Assembly: GCA_028820655.1 (NCBI GenBank)
Contig: JAPPIK010000024.1
Coordinates: 124,001-188,000 of the forward strand
DNA length: 64,000 bases
Direction of reading: 5' to 3'
From: Candidatus Poribacteria bacterium
GTDB taxonomy: Bacteria; Poribacteria; WGA-4E; JAJDTR01
The position numbers and the translations under genes were made by a program. Each line of letters opens with the position of its first letter. Positions within the stretch are counted from its first letter, which is position 1. This document shows positions 26,829 through 35,804 of the stretch, in pieces. The notes beneath the pieces were generated by a model that saw only the letters and a list, made by a program, of their open reading frames with translations, was not told where the DNA came from and made no database searches.

Positions 26829-27698
26829 TTACATTTTGCGGTTTGTGAATTTTCGACCTACCGCGGCCGCTTCTTCGCCGCCGGCGGGGAATTTGACACC
26901 CTCTTTAATCTTGTCAACCACGTTGTCCGGATCGACTCCGTCCAGAAAACCGATGTTTGCCGCATTGCACGCGGCAAAAACGCGGTCTCGGGCGGCTTTG
27001 AGTTCACCCTCTTCCGTGTTCTCCGGTGTTCTTACGGTGTCATAGCCGAAGGTCATCCTCATGTCTGAAGGTCCCCATTCGGCGAATCCGATGCCCGGAA
27101 TCTTTGTGCTGGCTTCGACGTTGGCTAGGGCGCGCTTGTTCTCGATTTTGACGCCGAGCAGGAGTTCGCCGTCCGGGTTCAGGGGCCAAACATCCGCCTT
27201 CCTCAGATACTCTTGGACGGGGATACCCCAAATTTGTGCGGCGGAATCCTGACCGCCGGAGCCGCGCCGTCCTTGATCGAGTCCTTCTCCAACGCCAATG
27301 GTCTGGAACGGGTAACGCGACCATTCGACAAAGGCTTTCACGGCTTCCGGAGTTTCCGCATGGCACAGCAGGATGCCGTGGATGCCGGTGGCGAGTACTT
27401 GCTTGATCATCCATGCGTTGGTACGGATGACCTGTTCGTCGGTGCCGTCAAAGGGCAGGGTGACTAAAACCGGCGGTGTGCGATGACCCGTCGGTGTCGG
27501 ACCGCCATCCACCAAACCGCGCATAAATTCCGATAGTGCGGTGATGTCGTAAGGGCCGTGTTCGATTCCGATAACCAGCCAATCCGCGGTTGTCTGGGCG
27601 GATTTCACGCCGCCTTCGTAGCTTAGACCGACGCCGCCTGCCCAATAGACGGGTTGTCCTTCTTCTAGCAGTTCAATGATTCGGTTAATTCGCTTCAT
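26829..27698 (-). CDS. HpcH/HpaI aldolase-citrate lyase family protein
   Basis: 289 residues from the ATG at 27698, preceded by AGAGGGG; a longer frame reaching 27782 has no ribosome site. The protein has the phosphoenolpyruvate-binding barrel of class II pyruvate aldolases such as HpaI: DWLVIGIEHGPYDITALSEF near 39-58, VLVTLP near 77, a helix with QVLATGIHGILLCHAETPEAV, LGVKIENKRALANVEA near 204 (metal-ligand Glu) and GIGFAEWGPSDMRM near 226. It cleaves 2-keto-3-deoxy acids to pyruvate and an aldehyde. The adjacent Ldh_2 enzyme fits a 2-oxo-acid pathway (inference). Confidence 0.82.
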   Translation of the reverse strand: MKRINRIIELLEEGQPVYWAGGVGLSYEGGVKSAQTTADWLVIGIEHGPYDITALSEFMRGLVDGGPTPTGHRTPPVLVTLPFDGTDEQVIRTNAWMIKQVLATGIHGILLCHAETPEAVKAFVEWSRYPFQTIGVGEGLDQGRRGSGGQDSAAQIWGIPVQEYLRKADVWPLNPDGELLLGVKIENKRALANVEASTKIPGIGFAEWGPSDMRMTFGYDTVRTPENTEEGELKAARDRVFAACNAANIGFLDGVDPDNVVDKIKEGVKFPAGGEEAAAVGRKFTNRKM

Positions 27699-27801
27699 AT
27701 AATCCCCTCTTTCTGTGTGATGATACGTTTTTATTGGATAGGATTTACGCACAAACAGGAACTCGCCGCCATACGCAGGCAATCCTGTCCTGCCGCGCCT
27801 T

Positions 27802-27829
27802 CGATCGCGACCAGGAGGTCGCTCCTACA
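27802..27829 (+). repeat. REP-like palindrome, GTCGCGACC class
   Basis: CGATCGCGACCAGGAGGTCG then CTCCTACA, one mismatch. Confidence 0.75.
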
Positions 27830-27929
27830 GAAGACTTGCTATAAATTGCGATACTATGAATCGAACAACGCAAGTCCGGTATTAATGAATTTTAGTTGCA
27901 AAAATCTATAATCCGCCGTGCAGTGACGA

Positions 27930-28931
27930 TTACAGCTTTAGTTGCATTTTCACGGCGGGGACGGGTATCGGTTCGACCTCCTTCTGCCTGTTCAATTGTA
28001 GGCAATCGAGCACAAAATCGGGAGCGGGACCGGATTCGCGGAACCCCAACGCCGCGAACCGTTGACACTTTTCGATATCTTCGCGGGAGACGCGGGCGTG
28101 AACGGCGCTGGCGCTGCGGCTTTCGCCGAAGCCGATCCCCGCGAGTATCAAGTCGTCCCATGAATCATGATAGCGGTGGTGGACAAAGCCATCGACGGCG
28201 CACGTGCCGTCGTCCTCTAACCGCGCGGTGGACATGCCTACCACTTTGCCGCCGCTCGTGGTTGCGGAGAATCGCGCCCCGTTTTCGTCGTCTCCGACGT
28301 TCGCGCATTTCAGGTATAGACCGCGGAAGGTGCGGTGAAAGCTGTAGCGCGTGGACATCAAACCGGCGTTCGCATCCAGAACCTGCCAATCGTGCTGTGA
28401 AACGATGAGGGGGTAGGAGGGGAGCTGATCGCCGGGATTTCCGGAAGATAAAGTGGCGGGTCCGGCATCTCTGAACCAGTCAGCCAGAAATTCTTCGGCG
28501 GACAGTCCGTTAAGCGCCTGCACGAATGTGAGGGATGCGGGCAGCTTGGAGAATCCGAGGCGGCGATACAGTCGAAAGGCGATGCGATCGAAGGTGCCGA
28601 GAAAGATAGCCTTCACCCCCATGGCTTTCATGTCGTCGATGGCAGCGCCCCAGAGTTCGGTGGCGATGCCTCGTCCACGGCAGTCGGGTCGCGTGCCGGG
28701 ATACGAGAACTCGCTAAGGATGGGCATGCGCCGGGAAAGGTAGAATTGGCACATGGCTACAATTCGGCCGCCCTCTCGAACGATATAGATGAGTATCCGG
28801 TTGAACGATGGTTCGAGACCGAGTAACTCGCGCTGCCATTCATCGTTCGTAGGGAGTTCGGGAATCGTGTCCCAGAGTTCGATTAGCTCTTGGAGCAGCG
28901 ATTCCTGAATGGGGGCTTCAAACTTCTCCAT
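27930..28931 (-). CDS. GNAT-type N-acetyltransferase, two-domain
   Basis: 333 residues from the ATG at 28931, with AAGGAAGG upstream. The first half is a GNAT domain: IVAMCQFYLSRRMPILSEF (beta strands), then the acetyl-CoA pyrophosphate loop in RPDCRGRGIATELWGAAI near 82-100 (R-x-x-G-x-G/A), and FRLYRRLGFSKLPASLTFV. The second half (about 165-320) may be a degenerate second GNAT fold, with HHRYHDSWDDLILAGIGFGE and FAALGFRESGPAPDFVLD near its end. It acetylates an unknown amine in the cytoplasm. It stands alone with no obvious partner. Confidence 0.8.
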   Translation of the reverse strand: MEKFEAPIQESLLQELIELWDTIPELPTNDEWQRELLGLEPSFNRILIYIVREGGRIVAMCQFYLSRRMPILSEFSYPGTRPDCRGRGIATELWGAAIDDMKAMGVKAIFLGTFDRIAFRLYRRLGFSKLPASLTFVQALNGLSAEEFLADWFRDAGPATLSSGNPGDQLPSYPLIVSQHDWQVLDANAGLMSTRYSFHRTFRGLYLKCANVGDDENGARFSATTSGGKVVGMSTARLEDDGTCAVDGFVHHRYHDSWDDLILAGIGFGESRSASAVHARVSREDIEKCQRFAALGFRESGPAPDFVLDCLQLNRQKEVEPIPVPAVKMQLKL

Positions 28932-28965
28932 GCACCTTCCTTTCAAGCTAAGAAATTGTTGGTAA

Positions 28966-29040
28966 TTGTCTGAATCACGGATTAAAGGATTTCACAGATT
29001 AAGAGAATGTTTGCCTTTAATCTGTGAAATCTGCATAATC
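28966..29040. repeat. Inverted TTCACAGATTAA repeat ending the LRR gene
   Basis: GGATTTCACAGATTAA and TTAATCTGTGAAATC form arms around AGAGAATGTTTGCC. TTGTCTGAATCACGGATTA at the left links it to the TTGTCTGAAC repeat family. It reaches the last codons of the LRR fragment. Confidence 0.7.
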
Positions 29041-29376
29041 GGCCCAGTCCTTGTTTCTCAGGTTCAGATGGAATAACTTTGTCAATCCCGCGAGAGGGCG
29101 GATATCGGTAATTTCGTTAACATGCAATGCCAGCGATTCAAGGTTTGTCGCGTACTCTAGACCGGCAAGGTTCGAAATGCCTCGCAGTTTATAACCAATT
29201 CGTTTTAACTTTAACATATGGTCTTGTGTCAGGGGAGCGTCATCAGATAACGACAAGGTGTCACGGATCGCGGCGCGGAGGTTGGGGTCGGGGATGTGTA
29301 CGGCTTGTCCGATCAGGGAGGTGGAGAGGGTGAAATAGAGTAAGAGATATAACGTAAGTTTCTGTAGAAAATTCAT
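29017..29376 (-). pseudogene. Truncated exported leucine-rich-repeat protein
   Basis: 119 codons with a signal peptide (to about residue 24) and a start typical of large LRR proteins: VHIPDPNLRAAIRDTLSL, then ISNLAGLEYATNLESLALH and ITDIRPLAGLTKLFHLNL, i.e. the first one to two repeats. Full proteins of this kind have many repeats; here the frame ends in a palindromic AATCTGTGAAATC repeat within the third repeat. I take it as the 5' remnant of a larger gene. Whether the short product is still made cannot be told. Confidence 0.7.
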
Positions 29377-29428
29377 TGATTTTTCAAGGCAATGTGAATC
29401 CGCACAACCGGAGGAGGTTGAAGAAATG

Positions 29429-29570
29429 CTAACCTCGGGGCTTCTTCATCTCAGTCCAAGAGATGAGGGTAAGTTCGGGAGTCCGATTTCCGAGTCGCGA
29501 ATGAATTCCTTCGTGATTATACACTAAATTTGGAATATGGCAAAGCGGTTTGTGTGCTTCGCGAGAATCG
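29429..29570 (-). pseudogene. C-terminal remnant of an IS3-type integrase-core transposase
   Basis: In one minus frame the residues REAHKPLCHIPNLVYN, then HEGIHSRLGNRTPEL, continue to a stop at 29429. This matches the end of the rve integrase core of IS3-family transposases (R-E-A...Y-N...H-S-x-L-G-x-x-T-P). The frame is closed by a stop 17 codons above and no catalytic DDE residues remain, so this is a tail only. No terminal inverted repeats were found. Confidence 0.6.
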
Positions 29571-29825
29571 GGTTAAGCGGAGTTAGGAATGTGAACGACT
29601 ACGATTCGGCCGAATGGCTTGCGTCTCATATTCAGAATTTTGGGGTGGATCGATCCTCCAGTCTGTCCATTGGGAGAATGATTGATTATATATAGTCAAC
29701 TACATGCAAATTTACACATTTTATGATTGTATGTTAATGAACAATGGCAGCTTGTGTGATTGCCCACAAAATCGGACACCCCAATTTCACGAGAGGGATT
29801 GCTCTTGGTTTCCTGGTCCATGGTT

Positions 29826-29986
29826 GTGTGCCAGTCTGCAATCCACACGATGGTAGCATGAGTTTTGGTTTGGGTTACAAATGACGTCTGCGGTCCGGAT
29901 TTGTCAATCCAGACCGAGCGGTTAGGGTGCGCGGTGACAGGCTGGGTCCAGCCTTAAATCGGATGAATCGGGGATTTTGGAGGCTG
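29826..29986 (+). repeat. 160-bp direct repeat, copy 1
   Basis: Starts GTGTGCCAGTCTGCAATC, contains CACGATGGTAGCATGAGTTT, the palindrome GGATTTGTCAATCC with GACCGAGCGG, and ends GGGGATTTTGGAGGCTG. Copy 2 follows 206 bases later. Confidence 0.75.
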
Positions 29987-30031
29987 TCAGGCCAGATGGG
30001 GTCAATGGGAGTTCTATCGCGCTTCTTAGTT

Positions 30032-30191
30032 GTGTGCAAGTCTCCTATTCACACGATGGTAGCATGAGTTTTGATCTCGGTTGAATATGACGTCGGCGGT
30101 CTGGATTTGCCAATCCGGACCGAGCGGTTAGGGTACGCGGTGACAGGCTGGGTCCAACCTTAATGCGGATGAATCGGGGATTTTGAAGGCT
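30032..30191 (+). repeat. 160-bp direct repeat, copy 2
   Basis: Same order of blocks as copy 1, with scattered changes. A third, partial relative with the GGATTTGCCAATCC palindrome and the GATGAATCGGGG end lies at about 34205-34300. Confidence 0.75.
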
Positions 30192-30281
30192 GGAAGATCT
30201 CTATGGGATTTCTATCGCAGTCACTATCCGTTCCTTTGATCACTCATTATTCATACGCTTGATTTCAGTGCGCACCCTACA
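30186..30281 (+). repeat. Nested element inside a GTGCGC-class REP
   Basis: AAGGCTGG, then AAGATCTCTATGGG through CATACGCTTGATTT, then CAGTGCGCACCCTACA. Here the break is within the left arm, so the right arm and loop survive whole. Confidence 0.85.
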
Positions 30282-30312
30282 AAAACTATCCGGTCGCTTA
30301 GAAACGGGGTAA

Positions 30313-30338
30313 GGTGCGGTTGGAAACCGCACCTACCG
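30313..30338 (+). repeat. REP-like palindrome, GTGCGGTT class
   Basis: GGTGCGGTTGGAAACCGCAC then CTACC, intact. Confidence 0.8.
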
Positions 30339-30345
30339 AATGAGG

Positions 30346-30385
30346 CAGGTTCTACTATCGCGGTCGATATTCAGTCGGTTGATCG
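30346..30385 (+). repeat. Nested element copy overlapping a gene end
   Basis: GGTTCTACTATCGCGG, then TCGATATTCAGTCGGTTGATC. It covers the stop codon and the last few codons of the membrane protein on the minus strand (stop at 30371). Confidence 0.65.
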
Positions 30386-31960
30386 AAGTCGGTAGACTTG
30401 TAGGTTTTCGGTGGAATGGAGCAGTTCGTAATCCGTATCCAGGCTTTCTGCTATCCCCTTGTAATCCAAGCCGTGAATCGGATCGTCTTCGCCCCACATC
30501 ACGTTCGACATGTCCAGTTTCCATGCCACTATGTAATCGATTGTTCCCGAATGTTTGGTTTTCCAGTTCAGCGGAAAGTAGTCAAACTTGGCTTCGTAAT
30601 TGGTCAAACTGACGCCGTTGTTACCCACGCAGTAATAGTCTATCGCGGTGCAAAACGGTTTGATGTGGAAATACGGCTGGTGGGTGATGGATGGCACCTC
30701 TTTCACTCCCGGACGATAATTGGAACTGAGGCCCAAGACAGTCTTGTTTTTCTCAATGAGATGAACGCCCGAGGTGTACTCCTTCATACCCTTGTCCAGA
30801 GGATAATAGTAGCTATAACTTATGGCAAGATGGGTAATGGAAAGGATGACTATGACCGAAACGATTCCGTTTCTGACGTATTTGTGGAAGTCTTCGCTTA
30901 GAAACGGCAACAACACCGGGATGATGAATAGCGGAACCCGAGCAGTGATGAAGGAGCCGGTGCCTATACCCCAGGGCATGATGAAGTAGAATAATGTGAA
31001 TACACCCGACAGCAGGAGGAACTGGTTGTCCGGGCTGCATATTCTCCTTTGGCGGATTCTCTTATATATGGTGACCAAGAACAACAGCCCCACCAGAACC
31101 GACATGATACACGTCGGGATCAGGTGAGCACTGGTAAAGAACATCAACATCTTGGCGCTAAGCAGATAATCCCACGCTTTCCATTCGCCGAGGCGTTCCC
31201 ATCTTATGTTCATTCGGTCGCTTGCCTGACCGACTTCGGATGATAGCAGATAATTTGCCATGATGAAGTACAGCGGCAACATACAAATCAGGATCTCCCA
31301 GATCTGTCTTGGTCTGCGATAAAAGGATGTGATGGACAGGAGAGTTAGTGAAAGTATGAGGAGCGCGAACGAGAGTATGTGGCAGAAGTAAATCAGGATG
31401 CAAAACAGATAGAGGATCGCTATTCTGTGGACTCGCATATCCTCCTTGTGCTTTACAAAATAGCCCAACGCAAAGAAAAACAGCGGCACGGAAAGGGAAA
31501 AACTGTAGAAGCCCATGTGAAGCACGTAGCTGTCCGCAAACAGAAATCCCAGAAACCCGTATAGACTCTTTCCCTTATGCGCCGAGTCAAGAAAATAGAA
31601 AAATGACAATGGAAACAAGCCGATGATGGCGCTCAGAAGGATTTTTTCCGCTATCAGAGGAGGGAAAATATGCATCAGGAGGGACATGCAGACGTGCGCT
31701 GCCCAGTTGGGGAAAAGTGTGAGATTGAGCTTGAAATATTCCCTTAATAGCGTTGATTCTTCATCATCGAATACTCTCAGCGCATACGCATTGTAGACGT
31801 GTGCGGCGCCGTCTTGGGAGTGGAAGTATTTGAATATCCATAGCGGAGAGATGTACAGTAAGAGAAGCAACAGGATGAGTATTCTTCTCTTTTTTACCGA
31901 AGGGGCTGTCTCCACCCAACGGTCGGGAAGGGAACGCAGGTATGATATTGCAGCTTTCAC
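30371..31960 (-). CDS. Polytopic membrane protein, GT-C glycosyltransferase-like
   Basis: 529 residues from a GTG at 31960 with GGAG about 12 bases upstream. Roughly ten to twelve hydrophobic segments are visible, the first at about 27-45 (LLLLLLYISPLWIFKYF). The loop after it carries HSQDGAAHVYNAYAL, an acidic residue soon after the first helix as in GT-C enzymes, and the C-terminal 120 residues are soluble. GT-C proteins transfer sugars from lipid carriers outside the membrane; this role is inferred. Its last codons (R-S-T-D-stop) come from a nested repeat element. It lies upstream of an empty REP. Confidence 0.65.
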   Translation of the reverse strand: MKAAISYLRSLPDRWVETAPSVKKRRILILLLLLLYISPLWIFKYFHSQDGAAHVYNAYALRVFDDEESTLLREYFKLNLTLFPNWAAHVCMSLLMHIFPPLIAEKILLSAIIGLFPLSFFYFLDSAHKGKSLYGFLGFLFADSYVLHMGFYSFSLSVPLFFFALGYFVKHKEDMRVHRIAILYLFCILIYFCHILSFALLILSLTLLSITSFYRRPRQIWEILICMLPLYFIMANYLLSSEVGQASDRMNIRWERLGEWKAWDYLLSAKMLMFFTSAHLIPTCIMSVLVGLLFLVTIYKRIRQRRICSPDNQFLLLSGVFTLFYFIMPWGIGTGSFITARVPLFIIPVLLPFLSEDFHKYVRNGIVSVIVILSITHLAISYSYYYPLDKGMKEYTSGVHLIEKNKTVLGLSSNYRPGVKEVPSITHQPYFHIKPFCTAIDYYCVGNNGVSLTNYEAKFDYFPLNWKTKHSGTIDYIVAWKLDMSNVMWGEDDPIHGLDYKGIAESLDTDYELLHSTENLQVYRLRSTD

Positions 31961-32106
31961 GATTTAACTTATCTCCATGGTTGCTCAAGACACAGGGCTA
32001 ACCAGAAACGACCTCGCTCGGCATTAGGCTATTCGAATAATCGGTAGAAAAGCGATATTTAGTCATTTGTAGACACGTTTTCTTTGTGATTTTCCGCTAT
32101 ATACCT

Positions 32107-32187
32107 GTGGAGTCTCTATGGGAGTTCTATCGCGTTCCCTATCCGGTCACTTGATCACTCATTATCCATTCGCTTGATCCCCGCTGG
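32107..32187 (+). repeat. Nested element at a CCCCGCTGGGG palindrome
   Basis: CTATATACCTGTGG flank, then GTCTCTAT, GGGAGTTCTATCGCG and two CTTGATC modules, then CCCCGCTGGGGC. Closely similar to 22376. Confidence 0.75.
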
Positions 32188-32195
32188 GGCTTATA

Positions 32196-32296
32196 GAGGC
32201 TGGTGCACAGAAGATTAGCTATCGCGCTCGTTATTCACTCGCTTGATGGATCTCTATCGCGCGGGATCAGCTTTCGCACTCGCTATTCACTCGATC
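32196..32296 (+). repeat. Two nested elements in a GTGCGC-class left arm
   Basis: AGGCTGGTGCACAG, then AAGATTAGCTATCGC through CTTGATGG, a second unit ATCTCTATCGCGCGGG, and a third fragment ending CACTCGATCC. The right REP arm is missing. Confidence 0.65.
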
Positions 32297-32306
32297 CTTA
32301 TTAAGT

Positions 32307-32359
32307 CGCACGATCTGTCAGTTTGCGCATTACAAGCACAATCTAACAGATCGTGCTAC
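32307..32359 (+). repeat. Long hairpin with CTAC tail
   Basis: GCACGATCTGT (32307-32317) pairs with ACAGATCGTGC (32345-32355), followed by TACA. A loop of 27 bases makes it longer than the other REP-like units. Confidence 0.65.
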
Positions 32360-32369
32360 AGTGGAGGAT

Positions 32370-34169
32370 TTACTGCATTGCGTTCCGACCATTTCTGCGG
32401 AAGCCTTCGAAATCAATTTCCACCGCCGGCAGGAGGTCATATTGTATCTCGTATATCTTCAATCCCTTGTCATAAACCAGTTTTAAGCCGGGCATTTTGC
32501 CTTCTACCAACGGCTTCGTCGCGGGCCGCAATACCCAGCGCGGTATCGGCTCTTCGAGGGGGCCAGAAATCGCTACCGGTATGATGTGCGTAACTTTGTA
32601 GAATTTCATCACCATGATAATTCTGTCAAGTTCATCCAGCGGAATCTGGAGCGCCTTCCCCTCCGAATAGAAAGACACGCCTCCCGGTTCTCGGTACATC
32701 ACGACGGAGTTTGGCGCGTTCTCCTTGAGCCACTTGCCCGCATCCATCCTCGCCTCACCGGTTTCTCCGTATGGCCAGCCGCGCTTATAGTCGCCATATA
32801 CCTCCGCCGCGGATAAACACAGCACAAGCATCATCAGTGCCGCAATCAAACATGAAGCCATTATTTGCGGGTGTTTGGTCTTTGCGAACAACTGTTTTGC
32901 CGCCGTGTGGTAGGCGGTCCAACCGATAGCCATAATTATCACTACGACCGGGAACACCAGACGCTGGATTGGAGACCAGCATACCGCGAGGAAGGTGATT
33001 AGAAAGGCGCTCACGAGCCACAGAATATGGAGGTCTCGATTGTGCCAAGGTTTGAGAAACCTGCCTATACCCCTTATTTCATGACCCTGCTCTTTGGCTG
33101 GGCGGCGCAACAGCGAATATAGACAGGACAGGAAGAACAGCAGCAGCCCCAAGGCAGCGGGAATTCCAGCGTAATAGGCGAGGAATTCCTTCGCTTCAAA
33201 GTCCTTCAAAGAAAAACCCCTCATGTTCATAAGAGACCACCAGATATACCGTCTGAAATTTTTCCAGGTGTTTTCACCGACCGTCTTGAACCCGGCATCT
33301 CCAAACTTGTCAAACAGGGAGGGCATCTCTTCGCCCCAGTGGAGGGAGTAAGAACCTTCCTCCCAGTCTGTGTAACCGATGTAACCGGCCGCGTACTGTT
33401 GTGTGCTAAAGATGGGGCTGCCAAAATGGACGGTGTTTCTAACAAACCACGGCAGCATAACCAGGAAAACGATAACAAAACAGATCCACATCTTCCGGTT
33501 TCGCAGGATCTTGAAGCCGCCCAAAATGACACAGAAGATAAAATAGGCGGGAATGATCCACAGGCCGGTGCCTTTTGCATAATATGCAAGTCCGATGAAA
33601 ACTCCCGCGGGATAAAAGTATTTTGGCGAGTCCTGCGCTTTTATGATGAAATAGCAGCTTACCAGGATCATGAATGCGAACAGCAGATCGCCACTGGCCT
33701 TCATCGACGATGAAAAGATAAACGGGAAGAACATGGCGCTCAATCCTGCGGCGAAACCCGTTACTCCACTGCGACTTAATCGCTTTGTGAGCAGATAAAG
33801 GAAAACCGGCAGGAAGATGGAACCAATCAGCATGGAAGGCAATTTGGCAGCAAAGGCGGTCTTTCCCAGTATCAGGAAGAAGGGGACGATCAGAATGGAA
33901 TACAAAGGTGGATAATGGGCTTCCGGATGAGTAACCTCGGGATATTTCAGCCGAGACTGGAAAAACGAATACTGCATGTGGTCGTTGGTGAACCCTTTGC
34001 CATTCGCCAGATTCACCGCCACGCCGACGTACGCCGCTTCATCGGTACCCCCGATAAACTCGATGGGGTATATAATGCTGCATTTGAGCGATAGGACGAC
34101 GATTCCAATGCAGACAATTACGACCAAAAAGGGATCTTTCTTCCATTCGGTTCTCGGTATGCGCATCAT
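32370..34169 (-). CDS. ArnT-like (GT39/GT83) membrane glycosyltransferase
   Basis: 599 residues from the ATG at 34169; the frame continues to a TTG in a repeat at 34223 but that start has no support. After a first helix (about 15-35) comes FIGGTDEAAYVGVAVNLANG near 40-59, the acidic loop motif of protein-mannosyl/ArnT-type GT-C transferases, then HPEAHYPPLYSILIVPFFLI and at least ten further helices. The C-terminal domain (about 470-599) is soluble. It likely moves a sugar from polyprenyl phosphate to a periplasmic acceptor. The stop at 32370 follows the long hairpin. It belongs beside the similar gene at 30371. Confidence 0.75.
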   Translation of the reverse strand: MMRIPRTEWKKDPFLVVIVCIGIVVLSLKCSIIYPIEFIGGTDEAAYVGVAVNLANGKGFTNDHMQYSFFQSRLKYPEVTHPEAHYPPLYSILIVPFFLILGKTAFAAKLPSMLIGSIFLPVFLYLLTKRLSRSGVTGFAAGLSAMFFPFIFSSSMKASGDLLFAFMILVSCYFIIKAQDSPKYFYPAGVFIGLAYYAKGTGLWIIPAYFIFCVILGGFKILRNRKMWICFVIVFLVMLPWFVRNTVHFGSPIFSTQQYAAGYIGYTDWEEGSYSLHWGEEMPSLFDKFGDAGFKTVGENTWKNFRRYIWWSLMNMRGFSLKDFEAKEFLAYYAGIPAALGLLLFFLSCLYSLLRRPAKEQGHEIRGIGRFLKPWHNRDLHILWLVSAFLITFLAVCWSPIQRLVFPVVVIIMAIGWTAYHTAAKQLFAKTKHPQIMASCLIAALMMLVLCLSAAEVYGDYKRGWPYGETGEARMDAGKWLKENAPNSVVMYREPGGVSFYSEGKALQIPLDELDRIIMVMKFYKVTHIIPVAISGPLEEPIPRWVLRPATKPLVEGKMPGLKLVYDKGLKIYEIQYDLLPAVEIDFEGFRRNGRNAMQ

Positions 34170-34697
34170 AGCAACGTGCTTCTTTCTTTGTAACTGTTTG
34201 GTGCATCGGACTGGATTTGCCAATCCGGACCGAGCGGGGGGCGGGAAACGCGCCGAGTAGGGAAGTACGATGTTAATTCCGATGAATCGGGGGCTTAGGT
34301 GCTCAGACCGGATGTGCGATGAATTGTAATACTACGAACCAAACGATGCACCAAACAGTTACCTTTCTTTTATACCAACTCTCATACCGAATGCCCGAAT
34401 CTGCTTCCACCGGCAACCTACCCTGATTTTAGATGAGATGTTTCGCGTCGAAAACAGAAAACCCTCCAGTCTCTTGTCGTAAACAAGATTCGAGGGTTTT
34501 GCATTGCCTGTATTCGCCTCAAAGATAGTCTGCACACCGCACGGCTTCGCTAATTCACAATCTCGCCGGTATAGTTATAGATTTGTCAATCCAAACGGGG
34601 CGGTAATCGGCTAGGAGCGTTTCGCATCGGCTTGACAATTACAGGATATTCCGATTTCTTGTTACAGGGTTTACACGGGAGACACATGGCGAGTCAT
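34170..34697. other. Intergenic region with a terminator-like hairpin
   Basis: The upper part carries a GGATTTGCCAATCC palindrome and GATGAATCGGGG, related to the 160-bp repeats. No gene seen. Confidence 0.6.
34451..34500 (-). terminator. Probable rho-independent terminator of the TolB-like array
   Basis: AAAACCCTC...TCTTGT at 34458-34477 pairs with ACAAGATTCGAGGGTTTT (34483-34500). On the minus strand the stem is followed by TTTTCTGTTTTC. It lies about 200 bases past the last TolB-like gene. Confidence 0.5.
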
Positions 34698-35804
34698 CTA
34701 TTCTCGACTAGTGCCCATGAGTTTTATCTTCCCCCACGCCGTGCTCAGTTTCTGCCTGCCGGGGGATACAGACCGTGGAAACGACGGATCAATCCAGTCG
34801 GGGTCAATGTCTCTGGTACCGCGGCCCCGTCCCCAGGGGTCCATATCATCCAGTAGGTTTGTGGGCTTGCATCTTGCCCCACACCCCTCGAAATCTTCAA
34901 TAACAAGGAGGTCGGCTTGGAAGCTGTCGGCTCCCACCACGGCGGAGAAGATAATGTCTCTACCGTTAGCAGGCAGCATGGGAGAACTTTCTCCCCAGCG
35001 CGGATTGTCGGTAATGTTGTGTTCCCTCTTCGTTTCAATATCTATCGTGTAGACCTCGCCATTCCCGTCCCTGTTGGTTGAGAAGGCGATTTTTTTGCCA
35101 TTTCGCGACCAGGTTGGTTGCGATTCGCTGCCGGGGTGATCGGTTATTCTCTCAACGCGACTTCCATCGGGGTTCATGATGTAGATGTTCTCGGATCCGT
35201 CCCGATTGCTTCTGAAGGCAATCTTCGTACCGTCATGAGAGAACGCCGGCTCGCGGTCCTCTGCGGGATGATTTGTCAAATTGCGTTGACCGCTCCCGTC
35301 GGAACGCATAAGGTAGATTTCACGGTTCCCGTCTCTCCTGGACATGAATGCGATTGTCTCACCGCTTCCCGACCATGTTGGCGATTCGTCCGTGTTCCCG
35401 GGATCGTTGGTAAGGTTTCGCACATTGTTGTTCATCGTGGCAGCAACTCTCCAACCGTGTTTGTGGGGCGATGAAATCACCCTGCCAAGTTCATCCCAAT
35501 CGACATCGATTGTAAAAACATCGCTCTTCCCGTCCCTATTACTCCCAAAGGCGATTTGTGAGCCATCGGGAGACCATGCCGGTTCCATCTCATTCTTTGG
35601 AAGATCCGTGACTCTTATTCGGTTTTTGCCGTCACTGGCCTCCATAACCCAGAGATCATGGCTTTTACCTGGAGGCTCTCCGGGGGGTGTTGTGTTTCTA
35701 GTAGAGGACCAGACGATTGTCCCCTTATCCCTCTGAGCTAGCGCGTCGCCCGTGATCCATAGTCCGATGAGAAAACAAACGGACACAACATACGCAGTTT
35801 TCAT
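34698..35804 (-). CDS. Exported TolB-like PD40 propeller, type C
   Basis: 368 residues with a signal peptide ending near DALA (23). About five WSPDG-type blades follow (AWSPDGSQIAFGSNRDG; TWSGSGETIAFMSRRDG; AFSHDGTKIAFRSNRDG; TWSRNGKKIAFSTNRDG), each about 43 residues, forming a six-bladed propeller as in TolB. A longer first blade holds an extra loop (DVDWDELGRVISSPHKHG). Near the end comes SVSPGRQKLSTAWGKIK, matching the tail shared by the four following paralogues. Such propellers bind proteins or sugars; here in the periplasm or outside. It is the most diverged of the five tandem copies. Confidence 0.8.
   Translation of the reverse strand: MKTAYVVSVCFLIGLWITGDALAQRDKGTIVWSSTRNTTPPGEPPGKSHDLWVMEASDGKNRIRVTDLPKNEMEPAWSPDGSQIAFGSNRDGKSDVFTIDVDWDELGRVISSPHKHGWRVAATMNNNVRNLTNDPGNTDESPTWSGSGETIAFMSRRDGNREIYLMRSDGSGQRNLTNHPAEDREPAFSHDGTKIAFRSNRDGSENIYIMNPDGSRVERITDHPGSESQPTWSRNGKKIAFSTNRDGNGEVYTIDIETKREHNITDNPRWGESSPMLPANGRDIIFSAVVGADSFQADLLVIEDFEGCGARCKPTNLLDDMDPWGRGRGTRDIDPDWIDPSFPRSVSPGRQKLSTAWGKIKLMGTSRE

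Larger units (their letters stand above)
29571..30370. other. Non-coding stretch with duplicated segments
   Basis: It contains two copies of a 160-base unit, one partial and one complete nested element and one empty REP. No gene is visible. Confidence 0.7.
31961..32369. other. Repeat-bearing intergenic region
   Basis: Two nested elements and a long hairpin lie between the two membrane-protein genes. No gene seen. Confidence 0.7.
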
